Of a stretch of DNA of 64,000 nt, positions 53,611 to 62,727 are shown one piece after another (within the stretch, counting starts at the first letter, position 1; every line of letters starts with the position of its first letter). The notes under the pieces are model-generated. The model searched no databases. It was not told the origin of the DNA and saw only the letters and a program-made list of their open reading frames with translations. The stretch lies in contig JAPFFF010000036.1 in assembly GCA_039105265.1 (NCBI GenBank), positions 620,001 to 684,000 on the forward strand, given 5' to 3'. Position numbers and translations under genes: made by a program. This stretch comes from Tritrichomonas musculus (Eukaryota; Parabasalia; Tritrichomonadida; Tritrichomonadidae).

Positions 53611-53790
53611 TTAAACCATATAGTTGAATTCATACAAATAAAGCGGTTTATTAACTGATGAATAGTGGCATCTCACTTGTTTATTAGGAGCACTTAAATA
53701 ATCAAGTCCCTCCCAACAACATTTTCCAAAAAGCATTGCTTGAAGCTTACCGAAAAGGTGAGCTGTAAGGGTTGGGTTGAACAACTTTCG
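53611..53790 (-). pseudogene. Unidentified 3' gene fragment
   Basis: An open stretch without a start encodes NPTLTAHLFGKLQAMLFG, CCWEGLDYLSAPNKQVRC and HYSSVNKPLYLYEFNYMV before a stop at 53611. The rich use of Cys, Trp, Gly and Pro suggests former coding sequence. No family is recognised. Confidence 0.35.
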
Positions 53791-54470
53791 TAATGATTTG
53801 GTATATCAAATCATTGATTCTAAAATGAAAAAAAAAAAAAACACCACGCGGGCTTAAGGTTGATGGATGGTTTTAAACATAAACAATACTATGGCAATTT
53901 GAGTGTCATGGCTATTGGAGTTTATCATTTTAGATTTTTTTTTTTTTTGCATATTAATGCATTATGAAAAAGATGATCATGGCCTTTGAAAAAGTTTAAC
54001 TTTTTACAAAGATTCAATATAAAAATTGAAAAATGGATTCATCTTTTTAGTAACCTTTTACTTGATAAAATATCAAACTCTTCTTTTACTCTTCTACCTA
54101 TTTTTCATAAATTTTTATTATTATTTTTGTTTTGAAAGTTTAGTATTTTGCCATTATTTCTGATTTCGATTTAAAAAAGATATTTTCAATTCATTTTTAT
54201 TGTAAAACATCACCTTGACTCTAATTCTTTGCTAATTCATACTTTCCCATTATTATTCAACAGGATAAAATATGACTGAATATTTAACAAAAGCTGTAAT
54301 AATATGCATTAAAATATTTTTTTTAGATTTTAAAATAATTTTAAAATATTAGTTATGTAAAATTATATTATTTTAATTTCATATTTTATAAGATAAATAA
54401 AAAAAATGTTTTTATAGTATTATATTCAAAAAGTTATTTGAAAATATCGTACGATACTATTTATTATCAA
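53791..54470. other. Intergenic DNA upstream of PEBP
   Basis: AT-rich, with no gene seen. A short GC-richer patch (CCACGCGGGCTTAAGG) lies near 53845. Confidence 0.45.
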
Positions 54471-54932
54471 ATGCAAATAACAAGCAAATGCTTCAAAAAC
54501 AACGATACCATGCCATTGAAGCACGTTTGCAATGAATTTGGTGCTGGCGGAGAGAATATTTCCCCTGAATTTAGCTGGAAAGGCGCCCCAGCTGAAACAA
54601 AATCTTTTGCTTTAGTTTGCCATGATCCTGATGCACCAATACCACATGGATGGTATCATTGGTTTATGATTAACATTCCGAAAAATGTTACCCAAATTCC
54701 AGAAGGAGGTAAAGTTGATGGTGCAAAAGAACTAGTTACCAATTTTCCATATGCTGGATATGGTGGCCCAGCTCCACCAGTAGGACATGGAAAACATAGG
54801 TACATTTTTACCATTTACGCCATGAATTGCGAACAGTTAGATATCAAAGAAACTGAACCGTATCTAATTGAAACTGAAATCAAAAAGCATGCAATTGCAA
54901 ATTCATCAATTACTGCTCTTTATGAAAGATAA
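54471..54932 (+). CDS. PEBP / Raf-kinase-inhibitor-like protein (YbhB type)
   Basis: The start is the ATG at 54471 (MQITSKCFKNNDTMPLKHVC); this restores the usual first strand of YbhB-type proteins, and the longer frame begins with TTG. The 153-aa protein has the anion-site motifs HDPDAPIPHGWYHWFMINI and GYGGPAPPVGHGKHRYIF and the region GGENISPEFSWKGAP. Family members bind phosphatidylethanolamine or phosphorylated ligands, and eukaryotic ones can restrain kinases. The bacterial YbhB-like form may have been acquired by lateral transfer. A truncated copy lies in the left arm. Confidence 0.9.
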   Translation: MQITSKCFKNNDTMPLKHVCNEFGAGGENISPEFSWKGAPAETKSFALVCHDPDAPIPHGWYHWFMINIPKNVTQIPEGGKVDGAKELVTNFPYAGYGGPAPPVGHGKHRYIFTIYAMNCEQLDIKETEPYLIETEIKKHAIANSSITALYER

Positions 54933-55100
54933 AATTAATAAGCTTACTTAAAAATTTCATAACGATAATAATTTTTCTTTTTTTTATTCTTTTTTTTTAT
55001 TCTGCCTGTTTTTAACTATTTTATATGAAGAAAATATTATAGTTATTTTATTTCTCAACTCACTCTCCATATTAGATTTGTCTTATCAATATCCTCATCC

Positions 55101-55789
55101 TTGATTGATTTTTTTTTTTAAACTTTTTTGGACAAAATGTTCTCAATTTTTTTTGTGAATATTTTGGCGGTTTATTAATCGGTCAGTTTATAAAAAAGGA
55201 AAATAAGCAGCTAAGCACCTATATCTCTCCCAGAACAGACTCAAACAACAACCACACCTTACCATGGAACAAAGTAGTTCAGATACATGATGCGATCATT
55301 CTTTTTCTCACGGAATGAGAAAATATTTAGATTTTCAGATTAGAAGTCAATTCTAATGCAAGAAGACAAATACTTTCGGTATTTCCCAACCCAGCGAGCT
55401 TTTATATTTAGGCCCAAATAAGTGTATTGTGTAAATAATAATTTATCTCATCTTTCCATAAACTCCTTAAGAAATTCTATATCTCGTGTTTTTTTGATAT
55501 CCTTTGTATTAAGATAAGTTCAAAAGCAGATCATTGACTATTTTTTTAATATAACTTGCTAAATTTATCTCTTATATCATTATGATTTTTAATAAAAAAT
55601 ATAAAGTTATTATTTAAAATGCTTTGCAAATGATTTTATAGCTTTATGGCTATAAAATTATTATCTCTTTTTTATTATCTTTTTTTTGAAAATTTTGAGC
55701 TCAGAAAAAAATCCAAAAAAGTTTAAAAAATTGAATGCTCGAAAATTTCCATTCAATTTTGTCCAAAAAAGTTTAAAAAAAAAATCAAT
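55101..55789. mobile_element. 689-bp MITE present only in the right arm
   Basis: The insertion is flanked by the 7-bp duplication CTCATCC (55094-55100 and 55790-55796), present once in the left arm. The ends are about 35-bp inverted repeats: ATTGATTTTTT, a T-run, then AAACTTTTTTGGACAAAAT. No coding frame. An internal copy of the CCAAAAAAGTTTAAAAAA end lies near 55710. It arrived after the duplication. Confidence 0.88.
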
Positions 55790-55979
55790 CTCATCCTTCT
55801 TATTCACTTTTTGAAAGAAAAGTATACAAATTATTTTGAAAACATTTTTCTGAGACTTCAGAAAAAAATTGAGTAAAAATTTTAAAGTGAATTCCTTTAT
55901 TTAAAAAAAGGAACTTCACTTAAAGAGATAGTCAGATGAGATCATTTTTATTTAATGAAGTTTAAGTATTAGGTCATAA

Positions 55980-57545
55980 ATGTTTTTAAGGAGGCAAGGA
56001 TATAGTAAAAGATTTACTTTTGATGTAATTTATTCTGCGTTACAAAAATCTCTTAGAAGAGGAAATGTAGAATTGGCAATCGAAATGGGTTATGAATTCC
56101 GAGAATTTCCAAATGCATTGAAGAAACGATTAATTCAAAATTGTTCTGAAGATTGTCCAGATTTATATTTGATTAATGATATCTTCAATACAGAAGCCAA
56201 TCTTAGTCAATTAATGCCATTTATTCCTGTCATATGCAATCACATGAAGTGTCACGATGGCTGTTATGGTATAAGACTTGCGAGTGAAATGAAGTTAATT
56301 GACGAAGCTCCAATTCTCGGAAATAATCATGATGATCTCATGACCCTTCTTCGAAAATGCTTTGCTTATGTTAGTAAGAATAAGCAAATTGAGTTTATAT
56401 CATATTTCCAAAAAAGATATCCGACTATCAACTTGGAAAAAATATTTAAATACATTGGTGGTCATCTAACATTTCTATATATGCTATGTGTTTGGGAGAC
56501 TACTGATTATGTTCATGAGAAATATAAACTTGAAAAATTTAATTTTGAAGAAGATAAAAAATTTGATATGACATTAAAGTTACCTGATTATATATATGAT
56601 AAACATGTCAGAAGTTGTCCGAAAGAAAGAAAAAATTATGAATTCTTTATAAATAATTTGATCTTGTTTCCAAGGAAAGAAGAAAGTTATATTGAACGAG
56701 AAGGTAAGAAACTGTACATTGAAACGAATAAAGGAGTTGGCCAAATTGTAAAAGAAATGAGAGGAGAACCTGAAAGAAAGAAAACGAAGAAAGTTAAGAT
56801 GGTAAAAGAAGAAGAAGAAGAAGAAGAAATTATTGAGAAAATTAATGACGAAATTAAATTAATTCAAACACAGTTGATTACAGGAAGACATAAAGTTAGA
56901 GTTTACTATTGTTCATTAGATGATGGAAAAAATTATAATTATATTCTTAAAGGACCTTTTATAAAAGAAGATGAAATGAATTGTCAGTTACTATCAGATG
57001 TCATTAAGAGGAAACTTTTGTCTTCAAATGATTCTTATTCTTCAAAAAAAGTTTGTTATGAAAATGGAGTTTATATTCTTTCTAAAAATTTGATTGAAAT
57101 TGATCAAAATAAAGTAGTTCTAAAGAGTTCTAAACTCGAAGAAAATGTTACTGTTTATGATGGTAACAAGTATCTTTATTCTCATGAATTGGTTAATTCT
57201 TTGGATGATAACGAGTTGATTGAATTGTTGAAAATTCTTGCTTTTAGGAAAATTATTGGGACAAATGATACTTGTGTGAGAAATATTATATACTTCAACA
57301 AACATTTGTTCACAATTGATGATCCTGTGTTGTTGAAAACTACACCTTTTATGTTTAAGATACATTTTGAAAAATATGAAAGTATCTATAATAAAATTGT
57401 TGATAATAACTTCAAAAAGATCACCAAATTTCTTAACGAATGGAAAACAATCATAAATGATGATGTTGATATTCCAAGTAATGTCAAATCGTTTATGTTA
57501 AATCAGATATCAACATTTTCAATAAGAACAAACTGGAAATTCTAA
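55980..57545 (+). CDS. 521-aa protein of unknown function, right copy
   Basis: This is the parental copy in the right arm, downstream of PEBP. The start is the ATG at 55980 (MFLRRQGYSKRFTFDVIYSA). The helical N-terminal half has cysteines at CSEDCPDLY and CNHMKCHDGCYG, which could be a metal site. A basic-acidic linker (ERKKTKKVKMVKEEEEEEE) leads to a C-terminal half with hydrophobic strands (KVRVYYCSLDDGKNYNYIL). A tentative likeness of the N-terminal part to the MgsA/WRNIP1 C-terminal domain is noted for the left copy. No enzyme motif, signal peptide or membrane helix is seen. Near-absence of changes between copies shows that the duplication is recent. Confidence 0.78.
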   Translation: MFLRRQGYSKRFTFDVIYSALQKSLRRGNVELAIEMGYEFREFPNALKKRLIQNCSEDCPDLYLINDIFNTEANLSQLMPFIPVICNHMKCHDGCYGIRLASEMKLIDEAPILGNNHDDLMTLLRKCFAYVSKNKQIEFISYFQKRYPTINLEKIFKYIGGHLTFLYMLCVWETTDYVHEKYKLEKFNFEEDKKFDMTLKLPDYIYDKHVRSCPKERKNYEFFINNLILFPRKEESYIEREGKKLYIETNKGVGQIVKEMRGEPERKKTKKVKMVKEEEEEEEIIEKINDEIKLIQTQLITGRHKVRVYYCSLDDGKNYNYILKGPFIKEDEMNCQLLSDVIKRKLLSSNDSYSSKKVCYENGVYILSKNLIEIDQNKVVLKSSKLEENVTVYDGNKYLYSHELVNSLDDNELIELLKILAFRKIIGTNDTCVRNIIYFNKHLFTIDDPVLLKTTPFMFKIHFEKYESIYNKIVDNNFKKITKFLNEWKTIINDDVDIPSNVKSFMLNQISTFSIRTNWKF

Positions 57546-58233
57546 TTTTTTTAATCTTAAATATGAATTAATTTTAAATAATTACTTAATACTAATAAAA
57601 AAAAATATTGACAAAAATTTAATTTTTTTTTTTTTTTTGATTTTGAGATTTTATTGCTATTATTATATTATCAATAAAATAAAATTTGATGTATATCATG
57701 AATATAGTTTTTTAATAGGGATCAAACAATGTAGGTTAAATAATTATTTAATAATATTATATAAGTAAAATTAAAATAAATAGAACAATAAATCATTAAA
57801 TAGGAATACCATTTTATCAATATTTTTCAGTATTGTATATCATCTGTAAAAGATGTTTGCTTATATTTTTGATTTGTTTGCAATAATATCAAAATTTTTG
57901 GTAAATTGAGAATCAAAATAATCTTGAATCCTCAATTTTAACCTAGTACTTTTCAATTAAACCTTTGATAGAAATTTTAAACAAAACTCTAGCTTTATGA
58001 GATATCCCATTTTGCAGCAGAAATGTTTTATTACATAGGAAGCTTTTTTAATGCCTCATTTTTCTACAATGGTATTTATTATGTTGCTCTCTGTATTCAT
58101 TTTTACATATCAAGAGGAAATTTTCAGATTCTATATTAGTAATACTATGCATAATTGTTTTTTTTTTATTTTTGAATAGTTTATTCATTGAAAAAGTTCA
58201 AGAACCAACTTTACCCTTAAAGAATTAAGATTA
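57546..58233. other. Intergenic arm DNA upstream of the kinase
   Basis: AT-rich arm sequence. GATATCT at about 57998 is the unoccupied target site of the left-arm MITE. A TTCATTG initiator-like site lies about 50 nt before the kinase ATG. Confidence 0.55.
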
Positions 58234-60276
58234 ATGATAGCTAAAAAGGGAAAATCTCCGTTTAATTTAAACGAATATAAAATCTCACCCTTAAATGTAT
58301 CATTCTCTCAAGCAATAAATAAAAAAACTGGAGAGAAATTCTTGATACAATTCTTTCCAGGAACAAACCAAAAATTACAGCTCAAATTAAACGATAATTT
58401 TGATTTGTACAATCATGATCTACAATCTATTGTTAAAATAGTTGGAATATCACTACCATTAATTGGAAATAGAATTAAAAATTCAAGATGTATCGATATT
58501 AAATATACTAACGATCAAGAAATTGCAATAATTTATGATTTTATTGACCAAAATGACAACGTTCAATTTTTAACAACAAATTATTATAAATCAAAAGGAA
58601 GTACAAATGACAAAATGAATCCAACAATTAGAAGCAAAATTATATTTGGGGTTGCAGCTACAATGAAGCAACTTCATCAAATCCACTCTATTTTTCATTT
58701 AAAAATTACAAATGTTTATTTGAACGATAAGCTTGAACCAATAATTCTGAACACAATATTTCAAGATATTATCGAGGACTATTATCATAATGAATTATGC
58801 CAAAGTTATTATATTCAAGTTCCAAACGAATTAGCACCAGAAGTATCATATGATGGACAATATTTGTATAGTTTATCAAGTGAAGTTTACTCATTCGCAA
58901 TGTTTTTATATCTAATGTTTGAAATCAAAGAAAATTTACCAAAGTACAAATCATATCTTGATTATCAAAGAGAAATTAAAAGAGGAAAGAGATTAAAAAG
59001 GCCATCAACAATACCTGATAATTACTGGAATTTAATCCAAATTTGTTGGTCTCAAGAACCAGAAAAACGTCCGACATTTGATCAAATTGTTTCAATTTTG
59101 AAAGACGATAGATATGCATTAGAAGAATTCGGAATGAAAACAGATTTAAAACAACTTCATGAATATCAGAATAGAATTGAAATGACACTTCAAAATGATT
59201 GTATAAAATATATTGTTGACTTAAAAGAAAAAGTAATTGATCTTCAATCACAACTGAATGGTTTAAATTCACTTTTATCAAATCCAAAAGAAAAAAGTGA
59301 CAAATCAAATTTTTATATAGATGAAGAGGAAGAAGAAAAATATCACGATGTTATTGAAAAAGTTGGTGAAGGTGCAGCAGCAACCACTTATAAAGTTGTC
59401 GATACTCGAACAGGCTCTTTCATTTGTAAGAAAATTTTGAAAGAAACAAATGACGATCATAATGCATTCAAAAACGTTCAAAATATAATAAAAGAATTTG
59501 AAATTCTCCATCTTTTGGAACATCCATCTATTTGCAAAGCAATTGGTATCAATATATCAGAAATCATTAAAGATGGAAATATTAAAAAAAAAAGTAATAA
59601 AGGCAATGAAAAAACAACAGTTGCAATTTTCCTTGAATTTATCGAAAATAAATTAAGTGATATTTTGAAAAGTGACATAATCAACAATACATTAAAAGTT
59701 AAAATTGTTGTAGAAATTGTACATGCAATGAATTATCTTCATAAAAATGGGATAATTCATCGTGATTTGAAAATAGAAAATATTATGTTAAACTCTGTGT
59801 TCGAAGTAAAAATTGTAGATTTCGGTCTCATTCGAATTCATGAAATTTTTAATAGTGAATATTCATTTCTAAATGAATCAATGTCATATAATGTAGGAAC
59901 ATTAGCTTACATGTCTCCTGAAATGTTAAATGAACAAGAATATGATTATAAAACAGACGTTTATTCTTTTGGCGTGGTTTTGTTTTTCATCTTTTACGGA
60001 AAATTACCAAAACAAAGTTTAAAAGATAAAACAAATGGTAAAGAAATTGTTTTCCCTTCTGAATCGAATAATATATCTCAGTTTTGCGTCGATCTTATTA
60101 AAAAATGTCTCGCGTTTAATCCGAGCAAACGTCCTACATTTAAAGAAATATTGACTGATATTAGAAAGCACAATTATGAACTTGCTTCACACATCGATCA
60201 ATCAGTTTTATATATGCGTGATCATCAACTTGAACTTTTTAAAAAACCTAAAAAAAAAGTTTTATTATATTTTTAA
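58234..60276 (+). CDS. Tandem pseudokinase-kinase (TKL-like)
   Basis: A 680-aa protein with two kinase folds. The first (about residues 10-300) lacks catalytic residues: the catalytic loop is FHLKITNVYL rather than HRD and no DFG is present. It keeps the C-lobe (SEVYSFAMFLYLMF, CWSQEPEKRPTFDQI). A coiled-coil-like linker (residues 310-350) follows. The second domain (about 370-645) is complete, with GEGAAATTY Gly loop, Lys in ICKKIL, IIHRDLKIENI, VDFGLIR and TLAYMSPEML, and CLAFNPSKRPTFKEIL at the end. This JAK/TKL-style layout suggests the first domain controls the second. The left arm keeps only a fragment. Confidence 0.88.
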   Translation: MIAKKGKSPFNLNEYKISPLNVSFSQAINKKTGEKFLIQFFPGTNQKLQLKLNDNFDLYNHDLQSIVKIVGISLPLIGNRIKNSRCIDIKYTNDQEIAIIYDFIDQNDNVQFLTTNYYKSKGSTNDKMNPTIRSKIIFGVAATMKQLHQIHSIFHLKITNVYLNDKLEPIILNTIFQDIIEDYYHNELCQSYYIQVPNELAPEVSYDGQYLYSLSSEVYSFAMFLYLMFEIKENLPKYKSYLDYQREIKRGKRLKRPSTIPDNYWNLIQICWSQEPEKRPTFDQIVSILKDDRYALEEFGMKTDLKQLHEYQNRIEMTLQNDCIKYIVDLKEKVIDLQSQLNGLNSLLSNPKEKSDKSNFYIDEEEEEKYHDVIEKVGEGAAATTYKVVDTRTGSFICKKILKETNDDHNAFKNVQNIIKEFEILHLLEHPSICKAIGINISEIIKDGNIKKKSNKGNEKTTVAIFLEFIENKLSDILKSDIINNTLKVKIVVEIVHAMNYLHKNGIIHRDLKIENIMLNSVFEVKIVDFGLIRIHEIFNSEYSFLNESMSYNVGTLAYMSPEMLNEQEYDYKTDVYSFGVVLFFIFYGKLPKQSLKDKTNGKEIVFPSESNNISQFCVDLIKKCLAFNPSKRPTFKEILTDIRKHNYELASHIDQSVLYMRDHQLELFKKPKKKVLLYF

Positions 60277-60662
60277 TCCCTTTGTCTGATTTATAGCATG
60301 CTATAAATCAGTTAATTAAAAATTTATTTTAAAAACAGAAAATATTGTAACTTTCATTTTTTTTTTTTTAAAATTATTCCAGCAATCAGGTATATATCTT
60401 GATAACATTCTATAAATCAATTCAAATATTTTCAAAGCTTGTGCATTAATTTGAGAGAAATATGCATCAAGGAAATAAAAACCATTTTATTATCTTTATG
60501 CGCTAATCTCTAACCATTATTTTTCCCTCTGAATTTTGAAGATAATTGGTATATTCTTGTAAATTTTTAACTTTTTGGAAAACTTGGAAAAAATAGAAAA
60601 AATTTTTTGAGTTTTTCCTCCACACTTTTTGATAGCGTAGCTCTCAAAAAGTTGTTATTAGA
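60277..60662. other. Intergenic DNA before the Dbp5-like gene
   Basis: AT-rich. An inverted pair GCATGCTATAAATC lies just after the kinase stop, near 60296. The 27-bp motif is at its right end. Confidence 0.45.
60625..60651 (+). promoter_or_regulatory. 27-bp inverted-repeat motif, copy 2, next to an ATG
   Basis: CTTTTTG-ATAGCGTAGCTC-TCAAAAAG lies 11 nt before the ATG of the Dbp5-like gene. It shares 8-bp inverted ends and TAGCTCTCAAAAAGTT with copy 1 at 53137. Position and symmetry fit a core-promoter or transcription-factor site. No experiment is implied. Confidence 0.5.
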
Positions 60663-62039
60663 ATGCATCAAAGAATTATCAAAAGTTATAATCCAAAGTT
60701 GCAACAAAAAAAAAGTAAAGATGCACATAAAATAAAATGCAAAGTCAATATCATTCAAGCTGGTTTCACTGAGTTACAGAATGCAATTTGTCTTGAAAAA
60801 ATAGATGATACCATTGAAATAATTCAAAATGATGCTAAAATTCCTCTTAATCCAATAATGTCATTTAACGAATTAATTAAAGGCCAATTTTCAGAACAAA
60901 TTCTACATGCAATCAATGATTTTGAATATCATCAACCAACCAAAATTCAAAATGAAGTAATTCCTATATTAAATGAAAAAAAGCAAGATTTAATAGTACA
61001 ATCATATTCTTATTCAGGTCAACATATAGCATTTTTCATACCATTGATTCTTCGAATAAACAAAGATATTCATCTTCCTCAAGCAATTTTTTTATTTGAT
61101 CTTGTGACTGATCAAAAAGGTATTGCTGTTAATTTTTTTACCAAATTGAATGCATATACAAATATCAAAGTAGGAAATTGCATATATTCAGTAGATACAC
61201 CACCAAAAGATTCACAAATTCTATTTGGAACACCGCGTAGTATTTTTAAATTCATCAAAACAAATATGATTGATGTTTCAAATGTTAATCTACTAATCAT
61301 TAAAGGGTCAGATACAATTCTTGATCCAACATTCTGTAGAAATTATGATGCAACAACATCATTAATAGAAATTCTTCCAAAAACTGTTCAATTTGGTTTC
61401 TTTTTACGAAATAAGAACAAATCAGTGTCAAAGATCGTTAAAAAAATGCGACCAAATATTGTGTCAATTTTCACTCCTAAAAGTGAACTATGTACAACAC
61501 TAGAACATTGGTACACCAAAGTTTCAAACATAGAAGAAGCACAAATGATCATGTATAATCTCGTGAGAATCGACCCGAATTGCAAAACGATAATATATAC
61601 TCTTTCTAAAGATAATATTCATTCGATATCCGACTTTTTAAATCAAAAAGGTGTCCCCTGTGGAATTTTTGGTGAAGATAGAGAAAAAAATGCACAAATA
61701 TTTCAATCTTTCCATAATAATGAATTGAATATTTTGGTTGTTTCTGATGGATTCTACATTAGAGATAAAGATTTGGTAATTAATTATCAGGTTCCTACTA
61801 ATAGGATCCCCGATCCACATGTAATACATATTGATATAAGTCGTGAAACGGAAACAATTGAGGTCCCAGATTACAGATCATATGGAAGACGTTCCACAAG
61901 AGTTGGCCATTTTGGGAAAAAAGGAGTTTGTTTCACAATTGTAACCAGTAAAAAAGATGAAAATAATCTCAAAGATATTTCTAGTGAAAAAAAACTAAAT
62001 TTTCCACTCAATTTTATTGATAAGACTCAATTCAAATGA
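60663..62039 (+). CDS. Dbp5/DDX19-like DEAD-box protein with lost ATPase motifs
   Basis: A 458-aa protein with the two RecA-like domains of Dbp5/DDX19 mRNA-export helicases. The Q-motif region is kept (FEYHQPTKIQNEVIPIL), as are IVSIFTPKSELCTTLEHWY, VINYQVPTN and a motif VI-like GRRSTRVGHFGKKGVCF, and spacing follows Dbp5. The catalytic motifs are not kept: motif I is SYSYSGQHIAF where GTGKT is expected, DEAD is replaced by IIKGSDTIL, SAT by GFFLRNK and RGID by YIRDKD. The frame is intact, so this is probably a pseudo-helicase rather than a pseudogene, perhaps a scaffold or competitor in mRNA export. The 27-bp inverted repeat precedes its ATG. Confidence 0.8.
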   Translation: MHQRIIKSYNPKLQQKKSKDAHKIKCKVNIIQAGFTELQNAICLEKIDDTIEIIQNDAKIPLNPIMSFNELIKGQFSEQILHAINDFEYHQPTKIQNEVIPILNEKKQDLIVQSYSYSGQHIAFFIPLILRINKDIHLPQAIFLFDLVTDQKGIAVNFFTKLNAYTNIKVGNCIYSVDTPPKDSQILFGTPRSIFKFIKTNMIDVSNVNLLIIKGSDTILDPTFCRNYDATTSLIEILPKTVQFGFFLRNKNKSVSKIVKKMRPNIVSIFTPKSELCTTLEHWYTKVSNIEEAQMIMYNLVRIDPNCKTIIYTLSKDNIHSISDFLNQKGVPCGIFGEDREKNAQIFQSFHNNELNILVVSDGFYIRDKDLVINYQVPTNRIPDPHVIHIDISRETETIEVPDYRSYGRRSTRVGHFGKKGVCFTIVTSKKDENNLKDISSEKKLNFPLNFIDKTQFK

Positions 62040-62727
62040 ATTTATATGGGGTTTTGTTTAAGACAGTATGTACAATAATTATTATTATCTAAATTAAATT
62101 TTTTTTAAAATCAGTATTTCCAATTTTATATATGTTTTTCCATTTGAAAGAAACAAAAAAAAGAATTGATTTTTAGATTTACAATTTGTACATTAATGAT
62201 CGATTTTGATGCTTTCTTTTGAAACTGAATGATCAATGAGAACAGTTCTAGTTTTTTTTTAAATTTAATACTAATATTACCTATTTTAAAAAATAGAAAT
62301 ATTAAACTTTCATATTTGAACATTTTATAAATTAATATACTTGTTTGCCTTATTATTCCATTTTTTTCTACTAATTTTAACTAATTTTCATTTTTTTTCA
62401 ACAAATATTAGCAAAACTTTAAAATATGAATATTTGATGATGTTTAATTAAACATATATCAGCTTTTTAATTAGAAAAATACAACTTTATGAATATCTAA
62501 TATTTTATGTAGCTTTGAATATTCTTTTTTAAATTAATCATTATTATTATATTAAGTATCTGATATATAACTATTTGTAATAATAAAATAAGGTGCATAC
62601 TCCTTTGTTCTCTAAAAAATCGTATTTTGTTATATTGAAAATTGAATGTAAAATGATCGTTGCTAATCATTTTCGAAACGGCTGTAAAAAAAATAAAAAA
62701 TAAAGAATAAATAACACTATTTTTTAT
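62040..62727. other. Convergent intergenic DNA
   Basis: AT-rich region between convergent genes. No gene, RNA or repeat is seen. Confidence 0.5.

Larger units (their letters stand above)
54505..59290 (+). repeat. Right arm of large inverted duplication (parental copy)
   Basis: Homologous in reverse to 47210-50910. Its genes extend past both breakpoints intact (PEBP 5' end and kinase 3' part), so this is the source and the left arm the copy. It carries a 689-bp insertion absent from the left arm. Confidence 0.92.

Noticed and set aside
47210-59290. Inverted duplication as an assembly artefact
   Set aside because: The arms differ by substitutions, by two arm-specific insertions with target duplications and by a deletion, so they are real separate copies. 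Long-read support was not available to me.
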